The notes under the pieces are model-generated. The model was not told the DNA's origin, made no database searches, and saw only the letters and a program-made list of their open reading frames with translations. Below are positions 19,124-27,262 of a DNA stretch of 64,000 bases, piece by piece. Every line of letters starts with the position of its first letter. Position 1 is the stretch's first letter. The stretch is from Streptomyces spinoverrucosus. GTDB lineage: Bacteria; Actinomycetota; Actinomycetes; Streptomycetales; Streptomycetaceae. The position numbers were made by a program, and so were the translations under genes. The stretch lies in contig NZ_BJND01000044.1 in assembly GCF_006539505.1 (NCBI RefSeq), forward strand, positions 1-64,000, in the 5' to 3' direction.

Positions 19124-19301
19124 CAGCACACCCCACCCCGAATAGCCCGATCGACTGCCAGTTTGATCACATACCCGGACCCCGCCTCAGCCCAGCGGCA
19201 GCGCGTCGCTACGATGCTGGGGGCCGGTGGACCGTACCCGGCCGGGCCCGTCCGACACCGAAGCCGGCAGGCCCCAGTCCCCGCTCCCGGAGGGTTCTTC
19301 C

Positions 19302-19682
19302 GTGCCGGCTGGAACGCTGTACCGCGGCCGGGAAGGAATGTGGTCCTGGGTGGCTCACCGAGTCACCGGCGTCCTCATCTTCTTCTTCCTGTTCGTACAC
19401 GTGCTGGACACCGCTCTCGTCCGTGTCTCCCCCGAGGCATACGACGAGGTCGTGGCCACCTACAAGACGCCGCTCGTCGCCGTGCTGGAGTACGGCCTCG
19501 TCGCCGCCATCCTCTTCCACGCGCTCAACGGCCTGCGCGTCATCGCCGTCGACTTCTGGTCGAAGGGCGCGCGCTACCAGAAGCACATGCTCTGGACCGT
19601 CATGGCCGTCTGGGTCGTGCTGATGCTCGGGGCGATGTACCCCGTCCTCGGCCACGCCGCTCGTGAAGTCTTCGGGAGCTGA
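19302..19682 (+). CDS. sdhC: Succinate dehydrogenase cytochrome b556 subunit
   Basis: 126 residues, three membrane helices (~15-40, 60-85, 100-120). The SdhC signature W-S-W-V-A-H-R-V-T-G and heme-ligand H-A-L-N-G-L-R are present. GTG at 19302 has GGAGGG 7 nt upstream (19289-19294); the longer frame from 19227 is not needed. First gene of sdhCDAB; sdhD follows after 5 bp. The 178-bp region upstream should hold the operon promoter; TACGAT at 19210-19215 is a possible -10 but I see no good -35. Confidence 0.95.
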   Translation: MPAGTLYRGREGMWSWVAHRVTGVLIFFFLFVHVLDTALVRVSPEAYDEVVATYKTPLVAVLEYGLVAAILFHALNGLRVIAVDFWSKGARYQKHMLWTVMAVWVVLMLGAMYPVLGHAAREVFGS

Positions 19683-19687
19683 CGCGC

Positions 19688-20170
19688 ATGTCCACGACTG
19701 AGACCACCGCTTCCGGTATCGGCCCCGTCGAGGGCGCCTCCGTCTACACGGTCGACAACCCGGCGCCGCTCATCGAGCCCCCGCGCAAGCGCACCAAGAA
19801 GACCCCGAAGTCCACGCGCGGCAACTTCGAGATGGCCGCCTGGCTCTTCATGCGGCTGTCCGGCATCGTGCTGGTCGTCCTGGTCATCGGCCACCTGCTG
19901 ATCCAGCTCGTGCTGGACGGCGGCGTCTCCAAGATCGGCTTCGCCTTCGTGGCCGGCCGCTGGGCGTCCCCGTTCTGGCAGGTCTGGGACCTGCTGATGC
20001 TGTGGCTGGCGATGCTGCACGGCGCCAACGGTCTGCGCACGATCATCAACGACTACGCGGAGCGCGCGAACACGCGCCTGTGGCTGAAGGGCCTGCTGTA
20101 CACCGCCACGGTGTTCACGATCCTGCTGGGCACGCTGGTGATCTTCACCTTCGACCCGAACATCCGCTAG
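19688..20170 (+). CDS. sdhD: Succinate dehydrogenase hydrophobic membrane anchor subunit
   Basis: 160 residues: a ~55-residue Thr/Pro/Lys-rich cytosolic N-terminus and three membrane helices (F-M-R-L-S-G-I-V-L-V-V-L-V-I-G-H onward). The heme-ligand His lies in V-I-G-H-L-L and the D-Y-A-E region matches SdhD. With SdhC it anchors complex II and binds menaquinone. Five bp after sdhC and 24 bp before sdhA. Confidence 0.95.
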   Translation: MSTTETTASGIGPVEGASVYTVDNPAPLIEPPRKRTKKTPKSTRGNFEMAAWLFMRLSGIVLVVLVIGHLLIQLVLDGGVSKIGFAFVAGRWASPFWQVWDLLMLWLAMLHGANGLRTIINDYAERANTRLWLKGLLYTATVFTILLGTLVIFTFDPNIR

Positions 20171-20194
20171 GCACGGGGCTGAGGTAAACCACTC

Positions 20195-21949
20195 ATGAAG
20201 ATCCACAAGTACGACACCGTCATCGTCGGCGCCGGTGGCGCGGGCATGCGCGCGGCCATCGAGTCGACGAAGCGCAGCCGCACCGCCGTGCTGACCAAGC
20301 TCTACCCCACCCGCTCCCACACGGGCGCCGCGCAGGGCGGCATGGCTGCCGCGCTGGCCAACGTGGAGGAGGACAACTGGGAGTGGCACACCTTCGACAC
20401 GGTCAAGGGCGGTGACTACCTGGTCGACCAGGACGCCGCCGAGATCCTGGCGAAGGAGGCCATCGACTCGGTCCTCGACCTGGAGAAGATGGGCCTGCCG
20501 TTCAACCGGACCCCGAACGGCACGATCGACCAGCGCCGCTTCGGCGGGCACAGCCGCAACCACGGCGAGGCCCCGGTCCGCCGCTCCTGCTACGCCGCCG
20601 ACCGCACCGGCCACATGATCCTCCAGACGCTGTACCAGAACTGCGTCAAGGAGGGCGTGGAGTTCTTCAACGAGTTCTACGTCCTGGACCAGCTGATCAC
20701 CGAGGTCGACGGCATCAAGCGCTCGGCCGGTGTCGTGGCGTACGAGCTGGCGACCGGTGAGATCCACGTCTTCCAGGCGAAGGCCGTGATCTACGCGTCC
20801 GGCGGCTGCGGCAAGTTCTTCAAGGTGACGTCGAACGCGCACACGCTGACCGGTGACGGCCAGGCGGCGGTGTACCGGCGCGGGCTGCCGCTGGAGGACA
20901 TGGAGTTCTTCCAGTTCCACCCGACCGGCATCTGGCGCATGGGCATCCTGCTGACGGAGGGCGCCCGCGGTGAGGGCGGCATCCTGCGCAACAAGGACGG
21001 CGAGCGCTTCATGGAGAAGTACGCGCCGGTGATGAAGGACCTGGCGTCCCGTGACGTCGTGTCCCGCTCCATCTACACCGAGATCCGTGAGGGACGCGGC
21101 TGCGGCCCCGAGGGCGACCACGTCTACCTGGACCTCACCCACCTGCCGCCGGAGCAGCTGGACGCCAAGCTGCCGGACATCACCGAGTTCGCGCGCACCT
21201 ACCTGGGCATCGAGCCGTACACGGACCCGATCCCGATCCAGCCGACCGCGCACTACGCGATGGGCGGTATCCCCACCAACGTCGAGGGTGAGGTCCTGGC
21301 GGACAACACCACCGTCGTCCCGGGCCTGTACGCCGCCGGTGAGGTCGCCTGCGTGTCCGTGCACGGCGCCAACCGACTCGGCACCAACTCGCTGCTGGAC
21401 ATCAACGTCTTCGGCAAGCGGGCCGGCATCGCGGCGGCGGAGTACGCGCAGAAGGCGGACTTCGTCGAGCTGCCGGACAACCCGGAGTCGCTCGTGCTGG
21501 AGCAGATCGAGCGGCTGCGGACGTCGACGGGCAACGAGCGGGTGGCGACCCTGCGGCGTGAGCTGCAGGAGACCATGGACGCCAACGTCATGGTGTTCCG
21601 CACCGAGCAGACGATCAAGACGGCCGTCGAGAAGATCGCCGAGCTGCGCGAGCGGTACAAGAACGTGGCGATCCAGGACAAGGGCAAGCGGTTCAACACG
21701 GACCTGCTGGAGGCCATCGAGCTGGGCAACCTGCTCGACCTGGCCGAGGTCATGGCGGTGTCCGCGCTGGCCCGCAAGGAGTCCCGCGGCGGTCACTACC
21801 GCGAGGACTACCCCAACCGCGACGACGTCAACTTCATGCGCCACACCATGGCGTACCGCGAGGTCGGCGCCGACGGGTCCGAAACCGTCCGTCTCGACTA
21901 CAAGCCGGTCGTCCAGACCCGCTACCAGCCGATGGAGCGTAAGTACTGA
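20195..21949 (+). CDS. sdhA: Succinate dehydrogenase flavoprotein subunit
   Basis: 584 residues, normal length. FAD Rossmann motif V-I-V-G-A-G-G-A-G-M-R-A, the covalent-FAD region S-H-T-G-A-A-Q-G-G-M, active-site H-P-T-G-I and R-G-E-G-G, and C-terminal R-E-S-R-G-G-H-Y-R-E-D-Y-P are present. It oxidises succinate to fumarate in the TCA cycle and passes electrons to SdhB. A ribosome-binding GAGG precedes ATG 20195. The stop overlaps the sdhB start (TGATG). Confidence 0.97.
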   Translation: MKIHKYDTVIVGAGGAGMRAAIESTKRSRTAVLTKLYPTRSHTGAAQGGMAAALANVEEDNWEWHTFDTVKGGDYLVDQDAAEILAKEAIDSVLDLEKMGLPFNRTPNGTIDQRRFGGHSRNHGEAPVRRSCYAADRTGHMILQTLYQNCVKEGVEFFNEFYVLDQLITEVDGIKRSAGVVAYELATGEIHVFQAKAVIYASGGCGKFFKVTSNAHTLTGDGQAAVYRRGLPLEDMEFFQFHPTGIWRMGILLTEGARGEGGILRNKDGERFMEKYAPVMKDLASRDVVSRSIYTEIREGRGCGPEGDHVYLDLTHLPPEQLDAKLPDITEFARTYLGIEPYTDPIPIQPTAHYAMGGIPTNVEGEVLADNTTVVPGLYAAGEVACVSVHGANRLGTNSLLDINVFGKRAGIAAAEYAQKADFVELPDNPESLVLEQIERLRTSTGNERVATLRRELQETMDANVMVFRTEQTIKTAVEKIAELRERYKNVAIQDKGKRFNTDLLEAIELGNLLDLAEVMAVSALARKESRGGHYREDYPNRDDVNFMRHTMAYREVGADGSETVRLDYKPVVQTRYQPMERKY

Positions 21950-22710
21950 TGGCTACCCCTGTTCTGGACAAGGTCGAAGCGGACTCCGCCGCCTCGCCTT
22001 ACATCACCGTCACCTTCCGGGTCCGCCGCTTCAACCCGGAGGTCTCGGCGGACGCGACCTGGGAAGACTTCCAGCTGGAGATCGACCCCAAGGAGCGTGT
22101 CCTCGACGGTCTGCACAAGATCAAGTGGGACCTGGACGGCACCCTGACGTTCCGTCGCTCCTGCGCGCACGGCATCTGCGGCTCGGACGCCATGCGGATC
22201 AACGGCAAGAACCGCCTTGCCTGCAAGACCCTGATCAAGGACATCAACCCCGAGAAGCCGATCACGGTCGAGCCCATCAAGGGCCTGACGGTCCTGAAGG
22301 ACCTGGTCGTCGACATGGAGCCGTTCTTCCAGGCGTACCGCGACGTGATGCCCTTCCTGATCACGAAGGACACCAACGAGCCGACGCGTGAGCGTCTGCA
22401 GTCCGCCGAGGACCGGGAGCGTTTCGACGACACGACGAAGTGCATCCTGTGCGCGGCCTGCACCTCCTCGTGCCCGGTGTTCTGGAACGACGGCCAGTAC
22501 TTCGGCCCGGCGGCGATCGTCAACGCCCACCGGTTCATCTTCGACTCGCGTGACGAGGCCGCTGAGCAGCGTCTGGAGATCCTCAACGACCGCGACGGCG
22601 TGTGGCGCTGCCGTACGACGTTCAACTGCACGGACGCCTGCCCGCGCGGTATCGAGGTCACCAAGGCGATCGCCGAGGTGAAGAAGGCACTGATCACGCG
22701 CCGCTTCTGA
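21949..22710 (+). CDS. sdhB: Succinate dehydrogenase iron-sulfur subunit
   Basis: 253 residues. The [2Fe-2S] ligands lie in S-C-A-H-G-I-C-G-S-D and R-L-A-C-K; the [4Fe-4S] and [3Fe-4S] ligands lie in C-I-L-C-A-A-C-T-S-S-C-P and C-T-D-A-C-P-R-G-I. Overlaps sdhA by one base (translational coupling) and is followed at 35 bp by a strong hairpin, so it closes the operon. Confidence 0.97.
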   Translation: MATPVLDKVEADSAASPYITVTFRVRRFNPEVSADATWEDFQLEIDPKERVLDGLHKIKWDLDGTLTFRRSCAHGICGSDAMRINGKNRLACKTLIKDINPEKPITVEPIKGLTVLKDLVVDMEPFFQAYRDVMPFLITKDTNEPTRERLQSAEDRERFDDTTKCILCAACTSSCPVFWNDGQYFGPAAIVNAHRFIFDSRDEAAEQRLEILNDRDGVWRCRTTFNCTDACPRGIEVTKAIAEVKKALITRRF

Positions 22711-22744
22711 GCTGCTGCGCGCTCCGTCCCGCACAGTGCGGTGA

Positions 22745-22782
22745 GGGCCCCGTCCGCCGGTGACACACCGGAGGCGGGGCCT
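22745..22782 (+). terminator. Terminator of the sdhCDAB operon
   Basis: Long hairpin: GGCCCCG, TCCGCCGGTG paired with CACCGGAGGCGGGGCC, loop ACA, beginning 35 bp after the sdhB stop. Confidence 0.85.
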
Positions 22783-22792
22783 CCGCGTGTCC

Positions 22793-22856
22793 AGGGCCTG
22801 TCTGGCAATTCCTGTCGTCCGCCCGCCCGGCAGGCGGGAATTGTCAGACAGGCCCT
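22793..22856. repeat. 64-bp MITE-like inverted-repeat element
   Basis: Arms AGGGCCTGTCTGGCAATTCC and GGAATTGTCAGACAGGCCCT match at 19 of 20 positions around a G+C-rich centre. Its right end forms the TAG stop of the DUF4132 gene (22855-22857). Shares its ends with the larger element at 33953-34224. It may act as a terminator for the minus-strand gene. Confidence 0.75.
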
Positions 22857-25341
22857 AGAGCTGGCTCAGGATGGTCGGGTCGGTGATCTTCGTGTCGTCC
22901 GCCAGCATCATCGCCTTGCTGAGGATGACCGCGAGCATCCGGTCGCCCTCGTAGGGCAGGTAACCGGCCTGCGGGGCGCCCGGGGTGGACTTGGGGACGA
23001 TGCACAGGTACTGGTCGTTCGGGCTCATCAGGATGTTGCCCGAGCCGAGGTGGATCTTGTACATGTGGCGCTCGCCCTTCACCTGCAAAAAGCGGCCCTC
23101 CAGCGTGCAGCGGCCGGCTATCGCGAGCCTCGGTATCAGGCGTTCGAGCAGGGCGCGGCGGGTTTCGGCGCTCTGGCCCAGTTCGCCGAAGCCGTACGAC
23201 GTCCAGTACTCGCGGAAGCGGCCGTCGGGGCCGCCGTCCTGCCAGGTCGGGTCGTTGCCGACGCTGGCGACACCGACGAACAGGTCGACGTCGCGCAGGA
23301 CTTCGGACAGCACGAGGGGCGGGATGTCGGCGAGGGGGATCGGGTCGACCGGGTCGGCGCCGTCGCGCAGCCACATGCGGTACTCGCCGCCGCAGCAGTG
23401 CGCCGAGTTCTCCGGGGCGTCGATCGGGTAGAAGCGGACCTGGTCGGTGCGCAGCCGCAGGTAGCTGCCGGACTCGGTGGTGTCGACGCCGTAGTTCTCG
23501 CCCTCGCCCTCGATCCAGTACTCGGCGCGCAGTCCCCACTGCGGCAGCTCACGGGTGGCGGGCGGGGCCTCGTCGTCGACGCACAGGCGGAGCTTGTTGC
23601 GCCAGCCCCGGATCGCGGCCAGGGCGTGGAACTGGTGCTGGCGCAGGATGTGCGCCGCGAACCGGTTGGAGTACGTGTGCGTCGTGCGCTCGGCGTCCGT
23701 CAGCAGGTACACCTCGCGGTGGGCCTGCTTGAACGGCTGGGTGATGCTGTGGCGTTCCAGCCAGTCGCGCCAGGCGACGATGTGCGCGGGCTCGTGGCCG
23801 ACCGGGTGCCACAGTTCGACCTCGGTGCCGTGCGTGACCGGGTCGTCGGTGAGGGTGCGCAGGGCGCCGTCCGCGTAGCCGACGGTCGTGCCGTCGACGG
23901 TCCACAGGAGGCGGCGGGCGAGCGTGCCGACGAGGGGGTGGTCGAGGTAGCGCTCGCGCCAGGCGGCGTAGGTCCAGGTGCGCCGGGTGAGGAACTGCCG
24001 GTCGAGCCGCTCGCTCTGGGCCGTGAGCATCTTGTCGATGTCCTTGACCGCGGCCTTGAGTTCCTTCAGCTCGTCGGCGTGGTCGCGGCGGACCGCCGCC
24101 GGGACGGCCTTGACCGGCCTCCCCGCCGCGTTCTGCCAGCTCAACACCGCCCGGGTGCCGTCGACGCGCAGCTCGGCGGTGGCGTCCCCGAACGCGTACC
24201 TGGCGTGGCCGACATCGGTGAGGCCGTACGCCGGCACCGCCAGCTCCTCGATCTCGTCCCGGCCGAGGCCCAGTGCCTCCGCACGCGTGTCGAGCGCGGT
24301 GTCGAGCAGCTTGAGCGTGCCCTTGTAGGTGACGCGGGTGGTGAGCCGGGCCAGTTCGGCGAGGGCGGCCTCGCCGTCGATACGGGCCAGGGCGTTGACG
24401 GCGGCGTTGGCGACCTTGGGGTTGCGCGGGCCGAGCCCCGCGACCTTCTTCAGGCAGGTCTCCACCAGCGCACCGAGGATTCGCGCGGTCTCGGCGTGGG
24501 CGGGCAGGAAGGAGAGCAGCCAGGTCAGGCCGCGCAGCGCGGTGGCGTTGTAGGGGTCGAGGGTGTCGTTGGGATTCGCTCCGTAGTACTCGGGCAGCAG
24601 TGGGCGCGTACGCGGCCGGCCGACCAGGCCCAGCCAGGGCAGCACCCGCTCCCGCACGGTCTCCGGCCCGACGGCGTCGATCAGGGACCGGCCCGTCCGC
24701 TCCCACTTCGCCGTGGGGCGGGCGGACGTGGCGGTGGCCGCGTGGGCGAGCAGCCGGTGCCAGTCCTCGCCGCGGCCGGAGAGGTCCGCCAGCGCCTGGT
24801 CGGACCAGGCCTCGCCGGGGTTCAGGACCGGGTGGGTCAGGCGCTTCACCAGGTCTCCGAGTTCACTCGCGCCGTTCCAGAGCAGAAGGTGGGAGCGGCG
24901 GATCAGGGCGACGAAGTCGCCGGGGAGATCGCGGCCCTCGGCCAGTTCCAGCTCCGCGAGCCGGATCAGCTGGTCGGTGTCGTACTGCGTGTCCCGCTCG
25001 GCGGTCAGCCGGATCAGCGCGGACCGGGTGTCACGCGGCTGGTCCTCGACGAGTTCCGCACCCTCGATGCTGTCGAGCAGGTGCACGATCCGGCGGCGGA
25101 CGACCGCGCTCGCCTCCACATCGTGGTAGCGGGCGGCCAGGTGGTGCACCAGGGCCGCCTGGAAACGGCGGTCGGCGTCCCGCAGCGCGTCGAAGACCTT
25201 GCGGCCCTCCCAGCTCCAGTGGTCGTCGATCGTCTCGGCCATGGTGAGCAGCTCGGGCACCGCCCCTTCGGCGTCCCCGGCGGCGATCAGGTCCAGGATG
25301 CCGCGGACCTGTGCGGCGAACGCGGAAGTCGATGTGATCAT
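22855..25341 (-). CDS. DUF4132 domain-containing protein (MolR/YehI-like)
   Basis: 828 residues, no signal peptide or membrane helix. The N-terminal two thirds are helical repeats (H-H-L-A-A-R-Y-H-D-V; L-G-P-R-N-P-K-V-A-N-A-A-V-N-A-L-A-R-I), and the C-terminal third carries the DUF4132 pattern around W-R-N-K-L-R-L, followed by the A-H-C-C-G-G, D-V-D-L-F-V-G-V-A-S-V-G-N-D-P-T-W and S-G-N-I-L-M-S-P-N-D segments. E. coli MolR and YehI belong to this family, and their biochemical roles are not settled. The ATG overlaps the stop of the upstream gene encoding a Gly-Gly-ending small protein (TGATG), so the two are co-translated and probably work together. The stop TAG lies in the end of an inverted-repeat element. 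Confidence 0.8.
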   Translation of the reverse strand: MITSTSAFAAQVRGILDLIAAGDAEGAVPELLTMAETIDDHWSWEGRKVFDALRDADRRFQAALVHHLAARYHDVEASAVVRRRIVHLLDSIEGAELVEDQPRDTRSALIRLTAERDTQYDTDQLIRLAELELAEGRDLPGDFVALIRRSHLLLWNGASELGDLVKRLTHPVLNPGEAWSDQALADLSGRGEDWHRLLAHAATATSARPTAKWERTGRSLIDAVGPETVRERVLPWLGLVGRPRTRPLLPEYYGANPNDTLDPYNATALRGLTWLLSFLPAHAETARILGALVETCLKKVAGLGPRNPKVANAAVNALARIDGEAALAELARLTTRVTYKGTLKLLDTALDTRAEALGLGRDEIEELAVPAYGLTDVGHARYAFGDATAELRVDGTRAVLSWQNAAGRPVKAVPAAVRRDHADELKELKAAVKDIDKMLTAQSERLDRQFLTRRTWTYAAWRERYLDHPLVGTLARRLLWTVDGTTVGYADGALRTLTDDPVTHGTEVELWHPVGHEPAHIVAWRDWLERHSITQPFKQAHREVYLLTDAERTTHTYSNRFAAHILRQHQFHALAAIRGWRNKLRLCVDDEAPPATRELPQWGLRAEYWIEGEGENYGVDTTESGSYLRLRTDQVRFYPIDAPENSAHCCGGEYRMWLRDGADPVDPIPLADIPPLVLSEVLRDVDLFVGVASVGNDPTWQDGGPDGRFREYWTSYGFGELGQSAETRRALLERLIPRLAIAGRCTLEGRFLQVKGERHMYKIHLGSGNILMSPNDQYLCIVPKSTPGAPQAGYLPYEGDRMLAVILSKAMMLADDTKITDPTILSQL

Positions 25342-25733
25342 CAGCCACCCACCAGCGGGACGAGCTTGAGGAACGTGACCTCGGTGCCGAGCGCCAGCTC
25401 GACCTCCTCGTCCACGTCGGTGACCTGACGGTCCCCCACAAGGACCAGGAAGCCGTTGCCCGCGAAGGCCTTCAGCGCCAGCTCGGTCTGCGCCTCGGGG
25501 TCTATCCGCCGGGCCGTGCGCAGCGCGTATCCGTTCAGCACCCGCTCGGCGTCCGAGGGCTGCACCAGCCCTTGGAACACGCCCGGCGTGCGCGCGTTGT
25601 ACTCGGCGACCTCCTGGAACACCCGGCGCCGGATCAACTCACCCACGGTGAGCCGCTCCTCGGCGACGTCCAGCTCCCAGCCCGCGCCCCTGTCCCCCGT
25701 CGTCGTCTCGTCGACGAACGTCACGATTGCCAT
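25341..25733 (-). CDS. Putative ubiquitin-like (beta-grasp) protein with C-terminal Gly-Gly
   Basis: 130 residues. Predicted order: strand (A-I-V-T-F-V-D-E), strand (W-E-L-D-V-A), helix (L-T-V-G-E-L-I-R-R-R-V-F-Q-E-V-A-E-Y-N), a ~45-residue helical insert, strand (G-F-L-V-L-V-G-D-R-Q-V), and last strand (G-T-E-V-T-F-L-K-L-V-P-L-V-G-G) ending exactly at Gly-Gly. This is the layout of ThiS/MoaD/ubiquitin-like proteins, where the terminal Gly-Gly is activated by an E1-like enzyme. I recognise no named family; the fold is inferred from pattern. Start at 25733 by homology-like onset (M-A-I-V-T-F); the frame extends to 25763. Translationally coupled to the DUF4132 gene. No E1, E2 or JAB protease gene is nearby. 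Confidence 0.7.
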   Translation of the reverse strand: MAIVTFVDETTTGDRGAGWELDVAEERLTVGELIRRRVFQEVAEYNARTPGVFQGLVQPSDAERVLNGYALRTARRIDPEAQTELALKAFAGNGFLVLVGDRQVTDVDEEVELALGTEVTFLKLVPLVGG

Positions 25734-25801
25734 GCCGACGACAGTACGGGCCGCCACTGACAATGCCGGGGTTCGGCCGCTCGCCGCCCTACGCTGACGT
25801 C

Positions 25802-26212
25802 ATGTCAGATGACGAGTCGTACGAGCTGCTCGGTTTCGACAACGTGCTGTTGCCCGTCGGGGACCTCGGTGAGGCCGTGGGTTTCTACGAGCGGGCCGGG
25901 TTCACGACGGGGTTCCGGCTCGACGAGGCCGGGATCGCGTTGCTGAAGGTCGGGGGCGAGACGCCCGGGCTCCTGCTGCGCCAGGAGGACGAGTTCGGGC
26001 ACCGGCCGCCGCCGTGGCCGTCCCCGCGGGTGTGGGTGGAGGTGCCGGACGCGCGGGCGGCGGCCGAGGCGCTGACCGCCGCGGGCATCACCCTGCTCGA
26101 CGAGCCGAGTCCCGTGGCCACCGGATGGGCCGTCGAGATCGCCGACCCCTGGGGCAACGTCCTCGGGTTCACGGACTACAGCAAACGGCCGGAGCTCGGC
26201 CGAAGACCGTGA
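25802..26212 (+). CDS. VOC family protein (glyoxalase/bleomycin-resistance fold)
   Basis: 136 residues with the two beta-alpha-beta-beta-beta halves of the vicinal-oxygen-chelate fold: N-V-L-L-P-V-G-D-L-G-E-A-V-G-F-Y-E-R-A-G-F and V-W-V-E-V-P-D-A-R-A-A-A-E-A-L ending V-E-I-A-D-P-W-G-N-V-L-G-F-T-D-Y. The conserved Glu in V-E-I-A-D-P-W-G-N is a likely metal ligand. Could be a dioxygenase, lyase or resistance protein; no substrate can be assigned. ATG at 25802 has no clear ribosome-binding site, so it may be leaderless. Divergent from the ubiquitin-like gene. Confidence 0.82.
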   Translation: MSDDESYELLGFDNVLLPVGDLGEAVGFYERAGFTTGFRLDEAGIALLKVGGETPGLLLRQEDEFGHRPPPWPSPRVWVEVPDARAAAEALTAAGITLLDEPSPVATGWAVEIADPWGNVLGFTDYSKRPELGRRP

Positions 26213-26235
26213 CGCGAGGCACCCGCACACCCACC

Positions 26236-26294
26236 TTGAACGTGTTCAAAAACAGGGCTACAGTCTTCCCTGTCAGCGTTTTGAACGCGTTCAA
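26236..26294 (+). promoter_or_regulatory. Promoter with two palindromic operators before the TetR operon
   Basis: A -35 TTGAAC (26236-26241) and -10 TACAGT (26259-26264) are spaced 17 bp. Palindrome TTGAACGTGTTCAA (26236-26249) covers the -35 and palindrome TTGAACGCGTTCAA (26281-26294) lies just after the predicted start point, 45 bp centre to centre. The likely ligand is the TetR protein encoded by the third gene of the operon. Confidence 0.75.
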
Positions 26295-26309
26295 GAAAGG
26301 GTGGGGGAC

Positions 26310-26717
26310 ATGGACCGCACGGTCGTCGCCTACGTCATCTACCTGGTCGTCAGCATCGCCCTGACCGTCTGGGTGGCCCGTACGCTCAGCCGCAACGGGC
26401 GGATCTTCCTGGCCGACGTACTGCACGGCAACGAGAAGCTGGCCGACGCCGTCAACCACCTGCTGGTGGTCGGCTTCTATCTGGTCAACCTCGGCTTCGT
26501 CGCGCTGTATCTGAGCGGCGACGAGACCATCACCGACACGCGCGGCATCTTCGAGGCGCTGTCGACCAAGCTGGGCGTGGTGCTGCTGGTGCTCGGGGTG
26601 ATGCACCTGGGCAACGTGTACGTACTCAACCGGATCCGGCGGCGCGGGGCGATGGAGCGGGAGCAGCTGCCGCCGGTCCCGCCGCAGAACTGGGTCGCTC
26701 CGGCGGCCGGGGCGTGA
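26310..26717 (+). CDS. Small integral membrane protein, TetR-operon gene 1
   Basis: 135 residues, three membrane helices (~5-22, ~47-67, ~85-108) with a short Pro-rich cytosolic tail. I do not recognise a named family. ATG at 26310 follows GGGTGGGGG; an in-frame GTG at 26301 is less well placed. The last four bases overlap the DCC-family gene (GTGA), so the two are coupled. Sits behind the double-operator promoter. Confidence 0.75.
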   Translation: MDRTVVAYVIYLVVSIALTVWVARTLSRNGRIFLADVLHGNEKLADAVNHLLVVGFYLVNLGFVALYLSGDETITDTRGIFEALSTKLGVVLLVLGVMHLGNVYVLNRIRRRGAMEREQLPPVPPQNWVAPAAGA

Positions 26718-27253
26718 GCACCGTGGGGACCGCGGGCGCGGAGGGGGGCCGGGGCGGGAGCACCGCAACGGTCCCGGAGGGGGGCCGGGGCGCGGTGCGC
26801 GTCCCGGTTCGCCGGCTGACCGTGCTGTACGACGCCCAGTGCGCCCTGTGCACCTTCGTGCGCGACTGGCTCGTACGGCAGCGGCAGCTGGTGCCGCTGG
26901 AACTGGTACCGGCCGGTTCCGCCGAGGCCCAACGGCGCTTCCCGGGCCTCGACCACCGCGCCACCCTCGACGACATCACCGTCGTCGGGGACGGCGGCCA
27001 GGTGTATCAGGGCGCCGCCGCCTGGATCGTGACGCTGTGGGCGCTGCGCGAGCACAGGGGACTCGCGCATCGCCTCAGCTCCCCGGCGGGGATGCGGGTC
27101 GCCAGGCAGGCCGCGCTGGCCGCCGCGAAGTGGCGCGGCGGTCAGTGGGGCGGGCAGGCGTACCGGCGCGCGGAGGGGTGGACGTACCAGCCGGACCTGG
27201 GCTGGATGTACGTCCCACCGGGCTGCGCGGGCGGCGCCTGTCCCACTGACTAG
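26714..27253 (+). CDS. DCC-family thiol-disulfide oxidoreductase (DUF393)
   Basis: 179 residues: a Gly/Ala-rich N-terminus (~30 residues), then L-T-V-L-Y-D-A-Q-C-A-L-C-T-F-V-R-D-W-L, the D-x-x-C-x-x-C thioredoxin-like motif of DUF393, and a C-terminal W-T-Y-Q-P-D-L-G-W-M-Y-V stretch with two further Cys (P-P-G-C, G-A-C-P). Redox activity is predicted from the C-x-x-C; the target is unknown. GTG start overlaps the membrane-protein gene. Nine bp precede the TetR gene. Confidence 0.82.
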   Translation: MSTVGTAGAEGGRGGSTATVPEGGRGAVRVPVRRLTVLYDAQCALCTFVRDWLVRQRQLVPLELVPAGSAEAQRRFPGLDHRATLDDITVVGDGGQVYQGAAAWIVTLWALREHRGLAHRLSSPAGMRVARQAALAAAKWRGGQWGGQAYRRAEGWTYQPDLGWMYVPPGCAGGACPTD

Positions 27254-27262
27254 GCTCTTTCC

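Noticed and set aside
19574..21844. 756-codon open frame antisense to sdhCDA
   Set aside because: Typical shadow of strongly G/C-biased third positions; the sense strand carries certain succinate dehydrogenase genes.
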